Source of the DNA: Microbacterium ureisolvens
Lineage (GTDB): Bacteria > Actinomycetota > Actinomycetes > Actinomycetales > Microbacteriaceae
Length of the DNA: 64,000 bases
Assembly: GCF_015278315.1 (NCBI RefSeq)
Contig: NZ_JADIJE010000002.1
Coordinates: forward strand, 1 to 64,000
Direction: 5' to 3'
Below are positions 52,405 through 61,226 of this stretch, in pieces. Numbering within the stretch: position 1 is the first letter of the stretch; every line of letters starts with the position of its first letter. A program made the translations under genes and the position numbers. The notes beneath the pieces are model-generated. The model saw only the letters and a program-made list of their open reading frames with translations. It had not been told where the DNA came from and made no database searches.

Positions 52405-53847
52405 TCACTCCCGGAGGGACGGATGCCGCTCCTGCGGCGCGTGGTGTCGCGGGATGAACAGCGCCACCACGAGGGCGATCACGGCCGCCCCGCCGCCGAG
52501 CAGGAACGAGACCTGGAACGCGGCCGGCTCGGGGACCGACACCCCGTCCAGGTCGATCGCGAAGGTGGCCAGCACCGCGCCGACCACGGCGGCGGCGGTG
52601 CTCGTGCCGAGCGAGCGGAAGAGGGCGTTGAGGCCGTTCGAGGCGCCGGTCTCGGACTGCGGCACCGAGCGCATGATGAGCATCGGCATGGCCGCGTAGC
52701 CGAAGCCGATGCCGAAGCCGATCCCGATGTTGGCGACGAGGATCTGCCACACCTCGCTCGAGAACAGGAGGGTGAAGCCGTAGGTGACCACGAGCGCCAT
52801 CGCGCCCAGCACCAGCAGCAGCTTCGGGCCCACCGTGCGGGCGAGCTGGCCCGAGAACGGCGAGAGCACCATCATCACCAGGCCCGCCGGCATGACGACG
52901 AGGCTCGCGGCCACGAGCGACAGGCCGAAGCCGCCCACCGCCGCGGGCAGCTCCAGCATCTGCGGGTAGACGACGTTCGAGGCGAAGAGCGAGAACCCGA
53001 AGGCGATCGAGGCGAGGTTCGTCAGCAGCACCGGGCGCCGTGCGGCGACCCGCAGATCCAGCAGCGGGTCGTCGGTGCGCAGCTCATACCAGCCCCACAG
53101 GAGCAGTACCGCGAGACCGCCGAGGCCGCAGACGAGCACGGCGGGGGAGGTCCAGCCCCACTCGTTGCCCCGCGAGACCGCGAGCAGCACCCCGACGAGG
53201 CCGACCGCCAGGCCGAGGGTGCCGAGGTAGTCGAAGCGCCCGCCGGTGCGCAGCGCGCTCACGGGCACGATCCACAGCACGAGGGCGAACACGATCGCGC
53301 CGAGCCCGGCGGCGACCCAGAAGAGCACGTGCCAGTCGCTGCGCTCGGTGATGAGGGCGCTGATCGGCAGTCCGAGCGCGCCGCCCACGCCGAGCGTCGC
53401 GCTGATCAGGGCGATCGCGGCATCCACCCGGTCCTCGTGGAGCACGTCGCGCAGGATCGAGATGCCGAGCGGGATGACGCCGGTGACCGCACCCTGCAGC
53501 GTGCGGCCGATGATCACCCCGACGATGCCGGGGGATGCCGCCGCGATGACCGAGCCCAGCACCAACAGCGCGAGCAGCACCAGCACGATGCGGCGCTTCC
53601 CGTACATGTCGCCGAGCCGGCCGGCGATCGGCGTCATCACCGCGGCGGCGAGGAGCGTCGAGGTCACGACCCACGCGGTGTCTTCGCGGCTGGCGTTCAG
53701 CAGCTCGGGGAGCTTGGACTGGATCGGCACGACCAGCGTGAACATGAACGACGACGCGAGCCCCGCGATCGCCAGGACCGCGACGATCGCGCCCTGGCGA
53801 GGCATCCGGGTGAGTCTTCTTCTCGCGTCCTCGTCACCCGTACCCAT
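52405..53847 (-). CDS. MFS transporter, DHA2 (EmrB/QacA) type
   Basis: A 480-residue protein with 14 predicted helices: VPIQSKLPELLNASREDTAW, GRLGDMYGKRR (motif A), GRTLQGAVTGVIPLGISILR (motif C region) and LGVGGALGLPISALI. TAGCCT lies six bases before the ATG on the minus strand, so the message is probably leaderless. It likely exports drugs or metabolites. Confidence 0.88.
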   Translation of the reverse strand: MGTGDEDARRRLTRMPRQGAIVAVLAIAGLASSFMFTLVVPIQSKLPELLNASREDTAWVVTSTLLAAAVMTPIAGRLGDMYGKRRIVLVLLALLVLGSVIAAASPGIVGVIIGRTLQGAVTGVIPLGISILRDVLHEDRVDAAIALISATLGVGGALGLPISALITERSDWHVLFWVAAGLGAIVFALVLWIVPVSALRTGGRFDYLGTLGLAVGLVGVLLAVSRGNEWGWTSPAVLVCGLGGLAVLLLWGWYELRTDDPLLDLRVAARRPVLLTNLASIAFGFSLFASNVVYPQMLELPAAVGGFGLSLVAASLVVMPAGLVMMVLSPFSGQLARTVGPKLLLVLGAMALVVTYGFTLLFSSEVWQILVANIGIGFGIGFGYAAMPMLIMRSVPQSETGASNGLNALFRSLGTSTAAAVVGAVLATFAIDLDGVSVPEPAAFQVSFLLGGGAAVIALVVALFIPRHHAPQERHPSLRE

Positions 53848-53889
53848 CGCTTCAGGCTATCGGGGCCCGCAGGCACCAGGCTCTGCCGA

Positions 53890-53925
53890 CCGTCGAGCGA
53901 GCGGGGAACGCGCGAGACGAAAGGC
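53890..53925. repeat. GTCG(T)TGAGCG...GACGAAA repeat, copy B
   Basis: CCGTCGAGCGAGC followed by GCGCGAGACGAAAGGC, just upstream of the GNAT promoter. It faces the inverted copy C at 54666, so the two bracket the GNAT gene. Confidence 0.6.
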
Positions 53926-53950
53926 GCGAGCGGCGGAGTACCGTGAACGC

Positions 53951-54664
53951 ATGGCCGAGACCCCGACCCCGCCCGGCATCGACATCCGCTTCCTCGACAC
54001 GGTCGAGGAGGTGCATCGCGCGTCGGCCGTGCTCGCCGAGGTCTGGGGCGGCGACAGGGGCGGCATGCCGCCGAACCTGCTGCGCGCACTCGCCCACGCC
54101 GGCAACTACGCGGTCGGCCTGTACGACGAGGAGCGCATGGTCGGGGCATCCGTCGCGTTCTTCGCCGAGCCGTCGGCCCGCTCGATGCACAGCCACATCA
54201 CCGGTGTGCTCGCCGACCAGCGGTCGCAGGGGCTCGGCCGGGTGCTGAAGCGCCACCAGCAGGAGTGGGCGCTCGCCCGCGGCGTGGGCCACATCACCTG
54301 GACCTTCGACCCGCTCGTCGCCCGCAACGCCCACTTCAACCTGCGGGTGCTCGGCACGCGTGTGACCGAGTACCTCGTCAACCACTACGGACCCATGGAC
54401 GACGGCGTCAACCGCGGCGACGAGACCGACCGCATCATGGTGTCGTGGGCGCTCGCCGCTCCGCCCGCGCCGACGCCCGACGACGATCGCGTCGTGGCGT
54501 CGGTCGAGATCCCGCACGACATCGAGACGATGCGTCGCGAAGCGCCGACGGATGCCGCGGCCTGGCGCCTCCGGGTGCGCGATGCCGTTCTCGGCCACGT
54601 GGCCGACGGCCTCGCGATCGGCGGCTTCGACGACGCGCGTGGGTACCTTTTCGTCCGGCCCTGA
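53951..54664 (+). CDS. GNAT-family acetyltransferase (COG3375-like)
   Basis: A 237-residue protein: AVLAEVWGGDRGGMPPNLLR, ERMVGASVAFFAE, MHSHITGVLADQRSQGLGRV (the R-x-x-G-x-G acetyl-CoA loop) and WTFDPLVARNAHFNLRVLGT. This branch of GNAT proteins often neighbours enolase-superfamily N-acylamino-acid racemase or MenC-like genes, one of which is at 57681. TACCGT lies six bases before the ATG. Confidence 0.82.
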   Translation: MAETPTPPGIDIRFLDTVEEVHRASAVLAEVWGGDRGGMPPNLLRALAHAGNYAVGLYDEERMVGASVAFFAEPSARSMHSHITGVLADQRSQGLGRVLKRHQQEWALARGVGHITWTFDPLVARNAHFNLRVLGTRVTEYLVNHYGPMDDGVNRGDETDRIMVSWALAAPPAPTPDDDRVVASVEIPHDIETMRREAPTDAAAWRLRVRDAVLGHVADGLAIGGFDDARGYLFVRP

Positions 54665-54665
54665 C

Positions 54666-54838
54666 GGGTTTCGTCTCGCTCGTTCCCCGCTCGCTCAACG
54701 ACCGGCCACCCCGCACCGCCCGCGAGCTCCGGCGACCCCATCCCGCACCCGCCGGTGACGACGCTGGCCCGGCCCCGGTCGGCGAGCGCCGGCGACCCCG
54801 GGCCCGGTCGTTGAGCGCCGGCGAGCGAGACGAAACGC
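54666..54838. repeat. inverted pair of GTTGAGCG...GACGAAAC repeats (copies C and D)
   Basis: Copy C (54666-54705) reads GGGTTTCGTCTCGCTCG and ends GCTCGCTCAACGACCGG. Copy D (54805-54838) reads CGGTCGTTGAGCGCCGG and ends AGCGAGACGAAACG. They face each other about 100 bp apart. No gene is evident in 54665-54873. Confidence 0.75.
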
Positions 54839-54873
54839 GCCCCACCCCGCCGATACCTGGGGCGCGCCGGCCC

Positions 54874-55077
54874 CTACTCCTGCGGATCCTTCGTGGGGTC
54901 GCCCGGCCGGACGTCCGCGTCGTCTCGGATGTCGATGCGGGTGACGCCGTCGCGGTGCGTGACGTCGATGCGGGGATCGGCGTCGGACTCGACGGCGTCG
55001 GGCGCCGAGGTCAGCTGGTCGCGCCGCTTCTCCTCGTCGGTCATGCCTGTGCCGTCGGTGGTGTCGTCGTGGCTCAT
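54874..55077 (-). CDS. small acidic hypothetical protein
   Basis: A 67-residue, very acidic, hydrophilic protein (MSHDDTTDGTGMTDEEKRRD, then VTRIDIRDDADVRPGD). The start at 55077 is preferred because GGAAGGG lies six bases upstream; 55083 is also in frame. It follows the SDR gene with overlap and is probably co-transcribed. I recognise no family. Confidence 0.6.
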   Translation of the reverse strand: MSHDDTTDGTGMTDEEKRRDQLTSAPDAVESDADPRIDVTHRDGVTRIDIRDDADVRPGDPTKDPQE

Positions 55078-55079
55078 CG

Positions 55080-55886
55080 TCATCCCTTCCGCCAGTCGTC
55101 GCTCTTGAGGTGCGAGCCCGCCTGCGGGCCCATCTGCAGCATGCCGCCGTCGACGCTCCAGCTGGCGCCGGTCACGTAGCTCGACGCCGGCGACGCGAGG
55201 AACGCCACGACCGCTGCGATCTCATCCGGCTTGCCCGGTCGCCCGAGGGGGATGCCCGGGCGGCGCGTGCGCTCGGCATCCTCGGGATCCTGGTCGGTCA
55301 GGGGCGTGGCGATCTCGCCCGGGGCGACCGCGTTCACGGTGATCGCGTGCTCGCCGAGCTCCTGCGCCATCGTCTGGATGAGACCGCCGAGCCCGTGCTT
55401 CGCCGCGACGTAGGCGGCCGAGCCGACGCGGGGCTGTGTCTCGTGCACGCTCGTGATCGCGATGAGACGGCCACCCTTGCCGGCACGCACCAGGTGCCGC
55501 GCGGCAGCCTGCAGTCCCGCGAACGCGCCGTCGAGGTTGAGCGCGACGATCTGGCGCCAGTCCTCGAGCGAGACCTCGAGGAACGGCCCGCCGGATCCGC
55601 CGCCGGCGTTGTTGACGAAGACGTCGAGGCCGCCCAGGCGCTCGACGAGCTCATCGATCGTGCCGGCGACGCTCTCGAGGTCGGTGGCGTCGAATCGCGT
55701 CACCTCGGCCCGGCGGCCGCGCTCGCGCACGGCGGCCGCCGTCTTCTCGGCGCCTTCCTCATCGCTGTGCCACGTGATGCCGACGTCGAGGCCCGCCTCG
55801 GCGAGGGCGATCGCCGTCGCCTGTCCGATGCCCGAGTCGGAAGCTGTCACGATCGCGGTTCGTGGGGCGAAGTCGAAGGTGTCCAT
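55080..55886 (-). CDS. short-chain dehydrogenase/reductase
   Basis: A 268-residue classical SDR: VTASDSGIGQATAIALAEAG (SGIG core, with A-S in place of the usual G-x), FVNNAGGGSGG, IAITSVHETQ, YVAAKHGLG (Tyr/Lys) and the C-terminal WSVDGGMLQMGPQAG. TAGCGT lies six bases before the ATG. Similar proteins are annotated as glucose-dehydrogenase-like or general stress SDRs; substrate unknown. Confidence 0.87.
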   Translation of the reverse strand: MDTFDFAPRTAIVTASDSGIGQATAIALAEAGLDVGITWHSDEEGAEKTAAAVRERGRRAEVTRFDATDLESVAGTIDELVERLGGLDVFVNNAGGGSGGPFLEVSLEDWRQIVALNLDGAFAGLQAAARHLVRAGKGGRLIAITSVHETQPRVGSAAYVAAKHGLGGLIQTMAQELGEHAITVNAVAPGEIATPLTDQDPEDAERTRRPGIPLGRPGKPDEIAAVVAFLASPASSYVTGASWSVDGGMLQMGPQAGSHLKSDDWRKG

Positions 55887-56051
55887 GCCTCGACGCTAGG
55901 AGCGCGGCGGGCCGGCGGGGACGGGGTTGCGCTCGCACCCTGCGATTCGGAGAATGCCCGGGCCGAAGCATTCCTGCCGCTTCCCCCGGATCGCCTGCCA
56001 TTGTCGTCATCCGGTCGGGCGGGACGGATGCCGCCCCCTAGGCTGACCGGC

Positions 56052-56969
56052 ATGCCCGAGTACCGCGCCCACTTCGACTTCGACATGCGCTTCGCCAACG
56101 GGGGAGGGCTGTCGGGTACGGGCTTCCGCCTCGACCTGCCCTCTGCCGATGCCTCGGAGGACGAGATCGCGCGCCTGCTGATCACCCACCTCGGCCTCGC
56201 TCTCGTGGACGAGGTCGAGCTGCGCGGCCTGCGCATCGTCGAAGAGGCACACCGCGGCAGTCGGGGCGTAGACGTGCCGGCGGGCTCTGACGCGGGGGGT
56301 CGGGTCGTCGACCTCAGCCACCCGATCCGAGCGGGTCTCGTGACTTACCCGGGGCTGCCCGCCCCCACCATCACGCCGCACCTCACGCGCGAGGACTCGC
56401 GTGCGCGCTACGCGCGGGGCACCGAGTTCGCGATGGACGTCATCACGATGATCGGCAACACCGGCACCTACCTCGATTCGCCCTTCCACCGCTACGCCGA
56501 GGGCAGCGACCTGGCAGGACTCGACCTGGCCACGCTCGTCGGACTCCGCGCCGAGGTGTTCCACCTCGAGGACGCGTGGGACGCCTCGCGTCGCGGCATC
56601 CGTCCCAAGACGCTCGCCGATCGCGACGTGCGCGGCGCCGCCGTCCTGCTGCACACCGGATGGGACCGCTGGTTCGGGCAGCCGGAGTACGGCACGGGGG
56701 CGCCGTTCCTCACCGGCGACGCCGCGCAGTGGCTCATCGACGGGGGAGCGGTCCTGGTCGGCATCGATTCGGTGAACATCGACGACACGGAGTCGGGCGG
56801 CGAGCGGCCCGCCCACACGCTGCTGCTCGGCGCCGGTGTGCACGTCGTCGAGCACCTCACGAACCTCGGGCAGCTACCGCCGCGCGGCGCGCGGTTCACC
56901 TCGGCACCGCCCGCGGTCGAGGGGTTCGGCACGTTCCCCGTGCGCGCCTTCGCCGAGCTCCCCGCCTGA
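56052..56969 (+). CDS. cyclase-family (kynurenine formamidase-like) protein with an extra N-terminal domain
   Basis: A 305-residue protein. Residues about 85-300 form the cyclase fold (VVDLSHPIRAGLVTYPGLPA, NTGTYLDSPFHRYAEGSDLA, VGIDSVNIDD). The usual metal motif HxGTHxDxPxH here reads NxGTYxDSPFH, so two of its histidines are replaced. Residues 1-75 (YRAHFDFDMRFANGGGLSGT, LITHLGLALVDEVELRGLRI) make a separate small domain that I cannot name. TAGGCT lies seven bases before the ATG. Confidence 0.78.
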   Translation: MPEYRAHFDFDMRFANGGGLSGTGFRLDLPSADASEDEIARLLITHLGLALVDEVELRGLRIVEEAHRGSRGVDVPAGSDAGGRVVDLSHPIRAGLVTYPGLPAPTITPHLTREDSRARYARGTEFAMDVITMIGNTGTYLDSPFHRYAEGSDLAGLDLATLVGLRAEVFHLEDAWDASRRGIRPKTLADRDVRGAAVLLHTGWDRWFGQPEYGTGAPFLTGDAAQWLIDGGAVLVGIDSVNIDDTESGGERPAHTLLLGAGVHVVEHLTNLGQLPPRGARFTSAPPAVEGFGTFPVRAFAELPA

Positions 56970-57213
56970 CCCGGCCCGGCCGCGCGTGCGGGTGTGAAGG
57001 CCCCGGGCCGACCCATTCCCGGCGACGCTCGCGGGCACGCAGACAGGCGTCCCGCTCCGGTTCTCGCATGGGGCCTGCGGTGTCGGGATCTCCGCGTCTC
57101 GCCGGCCCTGCCCGGGGCCGGAATGTCGGAACCCCCGCGTACCGTGAGCGGCAGATAGACGGACGTATCAGCGCACACGCCCGCCGCTCTTCTCAAGGGA
57201 ACGAGGAGGAGCC

Positions 57214-57378
57214 ATGCGCGAGCACATCGAGACTCTGATCGTCGCCATGGGCGACGCCATGCGGGGGACAGCGACCCACAGCGCGCCCGCCGAGCCGCGC
57301 CGCCGCCGGCCGCGCCGCGCGCGGTCGACGTACGTGCCCGTGCGTCGAGACCTCGCCACGGCGCGCTTCGCCCACTGA
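57214..57378 (+). CDS. small basic protein (54 residues)
   Basis: A short reading frame with an excellent ribosome site (ACGAGGAGGAGCC before ATG). MREHIETLIVAMGDAMRG suggests an amphipathic helix, followed by an arginine-rich segment RRRRPRRARSTYVPVRRD. It could be a nucleic-acid- or membrane-binding small protein. No family is recognised and it is supported only by the start region. The flanking 56970-57213 holds nothing else I can support. Confidence 0.5.
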   Translation: MREHIETLIVAMGDAMRGTATHSAPAEPRRRRPRRARSTYVPVRRDLATARFAH

Positions 57379-57472
57379 CCCAGCCCGAGCGCGGATCGCC
57401 GCTGCTCACGGCGGACCCGACTCGGTCGCTCGACGCGACCCGCCGACCGCTCGCCCGGCCGCCCACCCGGTG

Positions 57473-57553
57473 CCGAAAACCTGGCCGGTGACGCGGCGCG
57501 CCGGGGCGCGGCATCCGTTTCCGGCGTGTTGTGGTGACGGGCCAGGTTTTCGG
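57473..57553. repeat. palindromic element with CCGAAAACCTGGCC ends, copy 2
   Basis: CCGAAAACCTGGCC (57473-57486) and GGCCAGGTTTTCGG (57540-57553) are perfect 14-bp inverted ends. The unit is 81 bp, the same size as copy 1 at 30469-30549. No gene is evident in the surrounding 57379-57680. Confidence 0.8.
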
Positions 57554-57680
57554 TCGTCGACCCCTGGCTCCCGCCGACCGCGCCGACGGGCCCCGGGCTC
57601 CCGCCGACTGGCGCGCGGCTCGCCACGGCGCGCACCGACCTCCGGCTCGCGGCGCACAACCTCGGGCGTACGCTGAGCGC

Positions 57681-58814
57681 ATGCCCATCGCCCGGCCCGC
57701 CGCGCCCGTCGCTCTCGAAGGCTTCGAGCTGCGCGTGCTGCATCTGCCCCTCGTCGCCCCGTTCACGACGTCGTTCGGCACCGAGACGGTGCGCGAGGTC
57801 ATCGCCGTCCGGGCGCTGACCTCGGACGGCGAGGGCTGGGGCGAGGTCGTCACGCAGGCCGACCCGCTGTACTCCAGCGAGTACACGCAGGGCGCGTGGG
57901 ACGTGGCGCTGCGGTTCCTCGCGCCCGCCCTCCTCGACCGGCAACGCCTCGCGCCCGAGGAGGTCGCCGGCGTGCTCGAGCCGTTCAAGGGGCACCGCAT
58001 GGCCAAGGCCGGACTCGAGCTCGCGGTGCTCGACGCCGCCCTCCGCGCGGAGGGCCGAAGCTTCGGCGAGTACGCCGGCGCGGTGCGCGACCGGGTGCCG
58101 AGCGGCGTGTCGGTGGGCATCCAGCGCGACCCCGCCGCTCTCGTCGACGCCGCGCGCGGATACCTCGACGAGGGCTACGTGCGCATCAAGATCAAGATCA
58201 AGCCCGGTCGCGACGTCGACGACACGGCCGCCGTGCGCGACGCCTTCGGCGGCATCCCGCTGCAGGTCGACGCGAACTCGGCGTTCACGATGGCGGATGC
58301 CGACACCCTGGCCGAGCTCGACCGCTTCGACCTGCTCCTCATCGAGCAGCCGCTCCAGGAGGACGACCTCGTCGATCACGCCACCCTCGCCCGGCGCCTG
58401 CGGACACCGGTGTGCCTGGACGAATCCATCGTGTCGGACAAGGCGGCTGCCGACGCGCTCGCGCTGGGCTCGGCATCCGTCATCAACATCAAGGCCGGGC
58501 GGGTCGGCGGCTACCTCGAGGCGGTGCGCATCCACGACCGCTGCCTCGCGGCCGGCGTGCCGGTGTGGTGCGGCGGCATGCTCGAGACCGGGATCGGACG
58601 CGCGGCCAACGCCGCGCTCGCCGCACTCCCCGGATTCACGCTGCCCGGCGACGTGTCGGCGTCCAGCCGCTTCTACACGCGCGACATCGTGACCGAGCCC
58701 GCAGTGCTCGAGGACGGCCACGTGCGCGTGCCGCTCGGCCACGGCCTCGGCGTCGAGATCGACCCCGTCGCGCTCGAGGACTTCACCGTCGCCCGCGAGA
58801 CGCTGACGCGGTAG
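57681..58814 (+). CDS. enolase-superfamily enzyme (o-succinylbenzoate synthase / N-acylamino-acid racemase type)
   Basis: A 377-residue enzyme. ELRVLHLPLVAPFTTSFGTE is the capping domain. The barrel carries RIKIKIKPG (K-x-K about 170-172), LQVDANSAF, LIEQPLQEDD and CLDESIVSD (three metal ligands), and INIKAGRVGG. These mark the MenC/NAAAR group, which makes o-succinylbenzoate for menaquinone or racemises N-acyl amino acids. No other men gene is nearby. TACGCT lies six bases before the ATG. Confidence 0.88.
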   Translation: MPIARPAAPVALEGFELRVLHLPLVAPFTTSFGTETVREVIAVRALTSDGEGWGEVVTQADPLYSSEYTQGAWDVALRFLAPALLDRQRLAPEEVAGVLEPFKGHRMAKAGLELAVLDAALRAEGRSFGEYAGAVRDRVPSGVSVGIQRDPAALVDAARGYLDEGYVRIKIKIKPGRDVDDTAAVRDAFGGIPLQVDANSAFTMADADTLAELDRFDLLLIEQPLQEDDLVDHATLARRLRTPVCLDESIVSDKAAADALALGSASVINIKAGRVGGYLEAVRIHDRCLAAGVPVWCGGMLETGIGRAANAALAALPGFTLPGDVSASSRFYTRDIVTEPAVLEDGHVRVPLGHGLGVEIDPVALEDFTVARETLTR

Positions 58815-58831
58815 CGATGCACCGGCGCGCG

Positions 58832-58908
58832 GAACTCCACCGAAACGGAGGGCGGATGCCGCGCCACGCCGCTCTGCGGCCGGCCCCGGCACTCGGTCCG
58901 TGGAGTTC
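58832..58908. repeat. palindromic element with GAACTCCAC / GTGGAGTTC ends, copy 2
   Basis: GAACTCCAC (58832-58840) faces GTGGAGTTC (58900-58908). It fills the gap between the enolase-family gene and the lipoprotein gene. Copy 1 is at 32823-32897. Confidence 0.7.
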
Positions 58909-58912
58909 GGGG

Positions 58913-59791
58913 GTGCCGCGACGGCACGCAACGGTCGCCACTGCGACGGTGCTCGCCGGCGTGCTGCTGCTCGCCGGGTGCGCTGCGGCGACGCCCGCGC
59001 CCGAACCCACGCCGACCCTGCCCGCGGGTGTCACCGTCGCCGTCGCCCAGCTGCGGGCCGACGTGGCGCCGCGTCAGGCGCAGCTGCGGGTGACCAACGG
59101 ATCCGACGAGCCCATCACGGTCGGGGACGTGCGCGTCGAGGATCCACGGTTCGACGGCCCGGCGACCCGGGTGTTCGCCGATCGCGTGAGCACCATCCCC
59201 GCTGGTGTGACGGTCGACATCCGCATCCAGCTGCCCGCTGCGGACTGTTCCGCACCCGACGACGGCGAGGGTACGGCGGTTCTCGAGCTCGTCTCCGATT
59301 CCGGCAGCGCCGAGGTGACGGCATCCGCTCCCGACCTGCTCGGCTTCGTCGCCGACATGCACGTCCGCGACTGCGTGCTGGAGCGGGTGACGGATGCCGC
59401 GACCCTCGCGTTCACCGGGTTCGAGCCGTCCGCACCGGGGCAGCCCGCGACGCTCGAGCTCACCGTCACGCCGACCGGCGAGGGCACGGTCACCGTGATC
59501 GGGGTGGAGGGCACCAACCTGCTGTCGTTCGCGGGGGTGCCTCCGGAGGAGGATCTGTACCCGCTCGGCCTCGCGGTGCGGCCCGGCGACACCGATGCCG
59601 CGGTCGTCGACCTCCCGCTCGTCCCCTTCCGGTGCGATCCCCATGCGGTGCAGGAGGACAAGCGCGGCACGCTCTTCGACGTGCGGGTGGAGCTCGACGG
59701 AGAGGAAGGCGAGTTCGAGCTGTTCGTGGGGGAGGAGATGCGCGGCGACATGCTGACGTGGGTCGCCGAGTGGTGCGGCTTCGGCACCTGA
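58913..59791 (+). CDS. putative surface lipoprotein
   Basis: A 292-residue protein with a lipoprotein signal: basic start, hydrophobic run, LLLAGC (Cys23). The rest is beta-rich, with two copies of an immunoglobulin-like pattern (VAPRQAQLRVTNGSDEPITV and PGQPATLELTVTPTGEGTVT) and paired cysteines (DC-S, DC-V, RCD, WCGF). The start at 58913 avoids reading through the palindromic element; in-frame starts at 58817 and 58857 are possible. Function unknown. Confidence 0.7.
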   Translation: MPRRHATVATATVLAGVLLLAGCAAATPAPEPTPTLPAGVTVAVAQLRADVAPRQAQLRVTNGSDEPITVGDVRVEDPRFDGPATRVFADRVSTIPAGVTVDIRIQLPAADCSAPDDGEGTAVLELVSDSGSAEVTASAPDLLGFVADMHVRDCVLERVTDAATLAFTGFEPSAPGQPATLELTVTPTGEGTVTVIGVEGTNLLSFAGVPPEEDLYPLGLAVRPGDTDAAVVDLPLVPFRCDPHAVQEDKRGTLFDVRVELDGEEGEFELFVGEEMRGDMLTWVAEWCGFGT

Positions 59792-59837
59792 CCCCGGTGG
59801 GCTCGGCACGCCCGTGCTCCTGCGTAGGCTGGGCCGC

Positions 59838-61196
59838 ATGGCCCAGAGCAGCGTCGCTCCCGAAGACCCCGCCGCCGCATCGCGCGGCATCTCCCGCCGG
59901 ACCCAGTCCGAGATCTACCGCGCCGGCATCAGCGGCACCCGGCCGCGCGTGCCCGTCGACGTCGACGAGCTCGAATCCGTCGCGCGCAAGGCGCTCAGCG
60001 CGGAGGCGTTCGCGTACATCGCCGGCGGCGCCGGTGCCGAGCGCACGACAGCCGCGAACCGCGCGGCGTTCGGTCGATTGCAGATCTGGCCCCGCCCCCT
60101 CCGCGACGTGTCGTCTCGCGACCTGTCGATCGACTTCCTCGGCGTGCGTCGCGCGACGCCGCTGCTGCTCGCCCCTCTCGGGGTGATGGAGATGGCGCAC
60201 GGCGACGCCGATCTCGCGGTGGCGCGGGCTGCGGCATCGCTCGGCGTCCCCTACACGCTCTCGAACCAGGCGTCCTTCCCGATGGAGGCCGTCGCCGAGG
60301 CCGCGCCCGGCGGGTCTCGGCTCTTCCAGCTCTACTGGTCGGCCTCCGACGAGCTGAACGCCTCGCTGCTGCGCCGGGCCGAGGCATCCGGGTGCGAAGC
60401 CGTCGTCGTCACCCTCGACACGCACCTGCTCGGCTGGCGCACACGGGATCTCGACCTGGCGTATCTGCCGTTCACCCGCGCGATGGGCATCGCGCAGTAC
60501 ACCAGCGATCCCGTCTTCCAGCAGCTCGTGCGCGAGCGTGCGTCGGCACGCTCGGAAGGTGGGGAGGGGACGGATGCCGCGGCCGCCCCCGCACCGCCGG
60601 TCAAGGTCACCCCGAAGGCGGTGCGCGCGGGGCTCGGCATCGCGCGGAAGGGCGCAGCGCTCACCGGCTCGAAGAGCGTGCGCGACAACCTGCGCTCGCC
60701 GCTGCCGCGCGCGGCGGTGGAGACGTTCCTCGACGTGTTCTCGACGCCGGCGCTGACGTGGGACGACCTCGCCAAGGCCCGTCAGTGGACGTCGCTGCCG
60801 ATCCTGCTGAAGGGCATCGTGCACCCCGACGACGCCATCCGCGCGCTGGATGCGGGCGTCGACGGCATCTGGATCTCGAACCACGGCGGCCGGCAGATCG
60901 ACCAGTCGGTGCCGACGCTCGACGTGCTGCCCACGATCGCCGAGCGGGTCGCGGGCCGTGTGCCGATCGTGTTCGACTCGGGCGTGCGTCAGGGGGCCGA
61001 CGTGCTCATCGCGCTCGCGCTGGGCGCGACCGCCGTCGCGCTGGGCCGCCCGTACGCGTACGGTCTCGGCATCGCCGGCGAGGCGGGGGTGCGCGAGGTG
61101 GTGCGCAACGTGCTGGCCGAGTTCGACATCACCCTCGGGCTCTCGGGTCACACGTCCGTCGCGGAGGTCGGCCGGGAGGCACTCCGCCCGGTGTGA
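59838..61196 (+). CDS. FMN-dependent alpha-hydroxy acid oxidase (lactate 2-monooxygenase-like)
   Basis: A 452-residue TIM-barrel flavoenzyme. Features are AFAYIAGGAGAERT (Tyr region), PLLLAPLGVMEMAHGDADLA, LTLSNQ-type flavin region, VTLDTHLLGWRTRDLDLAYL, LLKGIVHPDDA, the catalytic histidine in ISNHGGRQID (about residue 349) and FDSGVRQGADVLIALALGAT. The insert at about 225-265 (YTSDPVFQQLVRERASARSE) matches the long form that includes lactate monooxygenase. TAGGCT lies seven bases before the ATG. Confidence 0.87.
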   Translation: MAQSSVAPEDPAAASRGISRRTQSEIYRAGISGTRPRVPVDVDELESVARKALSAEAFAYIAGGAGAERTTAANRAAFGRLQIWPRPLRDVSSRDLSIDFLGVRRATPLLLAPLGVMEMAHGDADLAVARAAASLGVPYTLSNQASFPMEAVAEAAPGGSRLFQLYWSASDELNASLLRRAEASGCEAVVVTLDTHLLGWRTRDLDLAYLPFTRAMGIAQYTSDPVFQQLVRERASARSEGGEGTDAAAAPAPPVKVTPKAVRAGLGIARKGAALTGSKSVRDNLRSPLPRAAVETFLDVFSTPALTWDDLAKARQWTSLPILLKGIVHPDDAIRALDAGVDGIWISNHGGRQIDQSVPTLDVLPTIAERVAGRVPIVFDSGVRQGADVLIALALGATAVALGRPYAYGLGIAGEAGVREVVRNVLAEFDITLGLSGHTSVAEVGREALRPV

Positions 61197-61226
61197 TCCG
61201 GAGGGCCGGGGACTTACTCTGGACCC

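Noticed and set aside
57681-58814. Assigning menC for menaquinone synthesis
   Set aside because: Enzymes of this group are often N-acylamino-acid racemases and no other men gene is nearby, so the symbol is left out.
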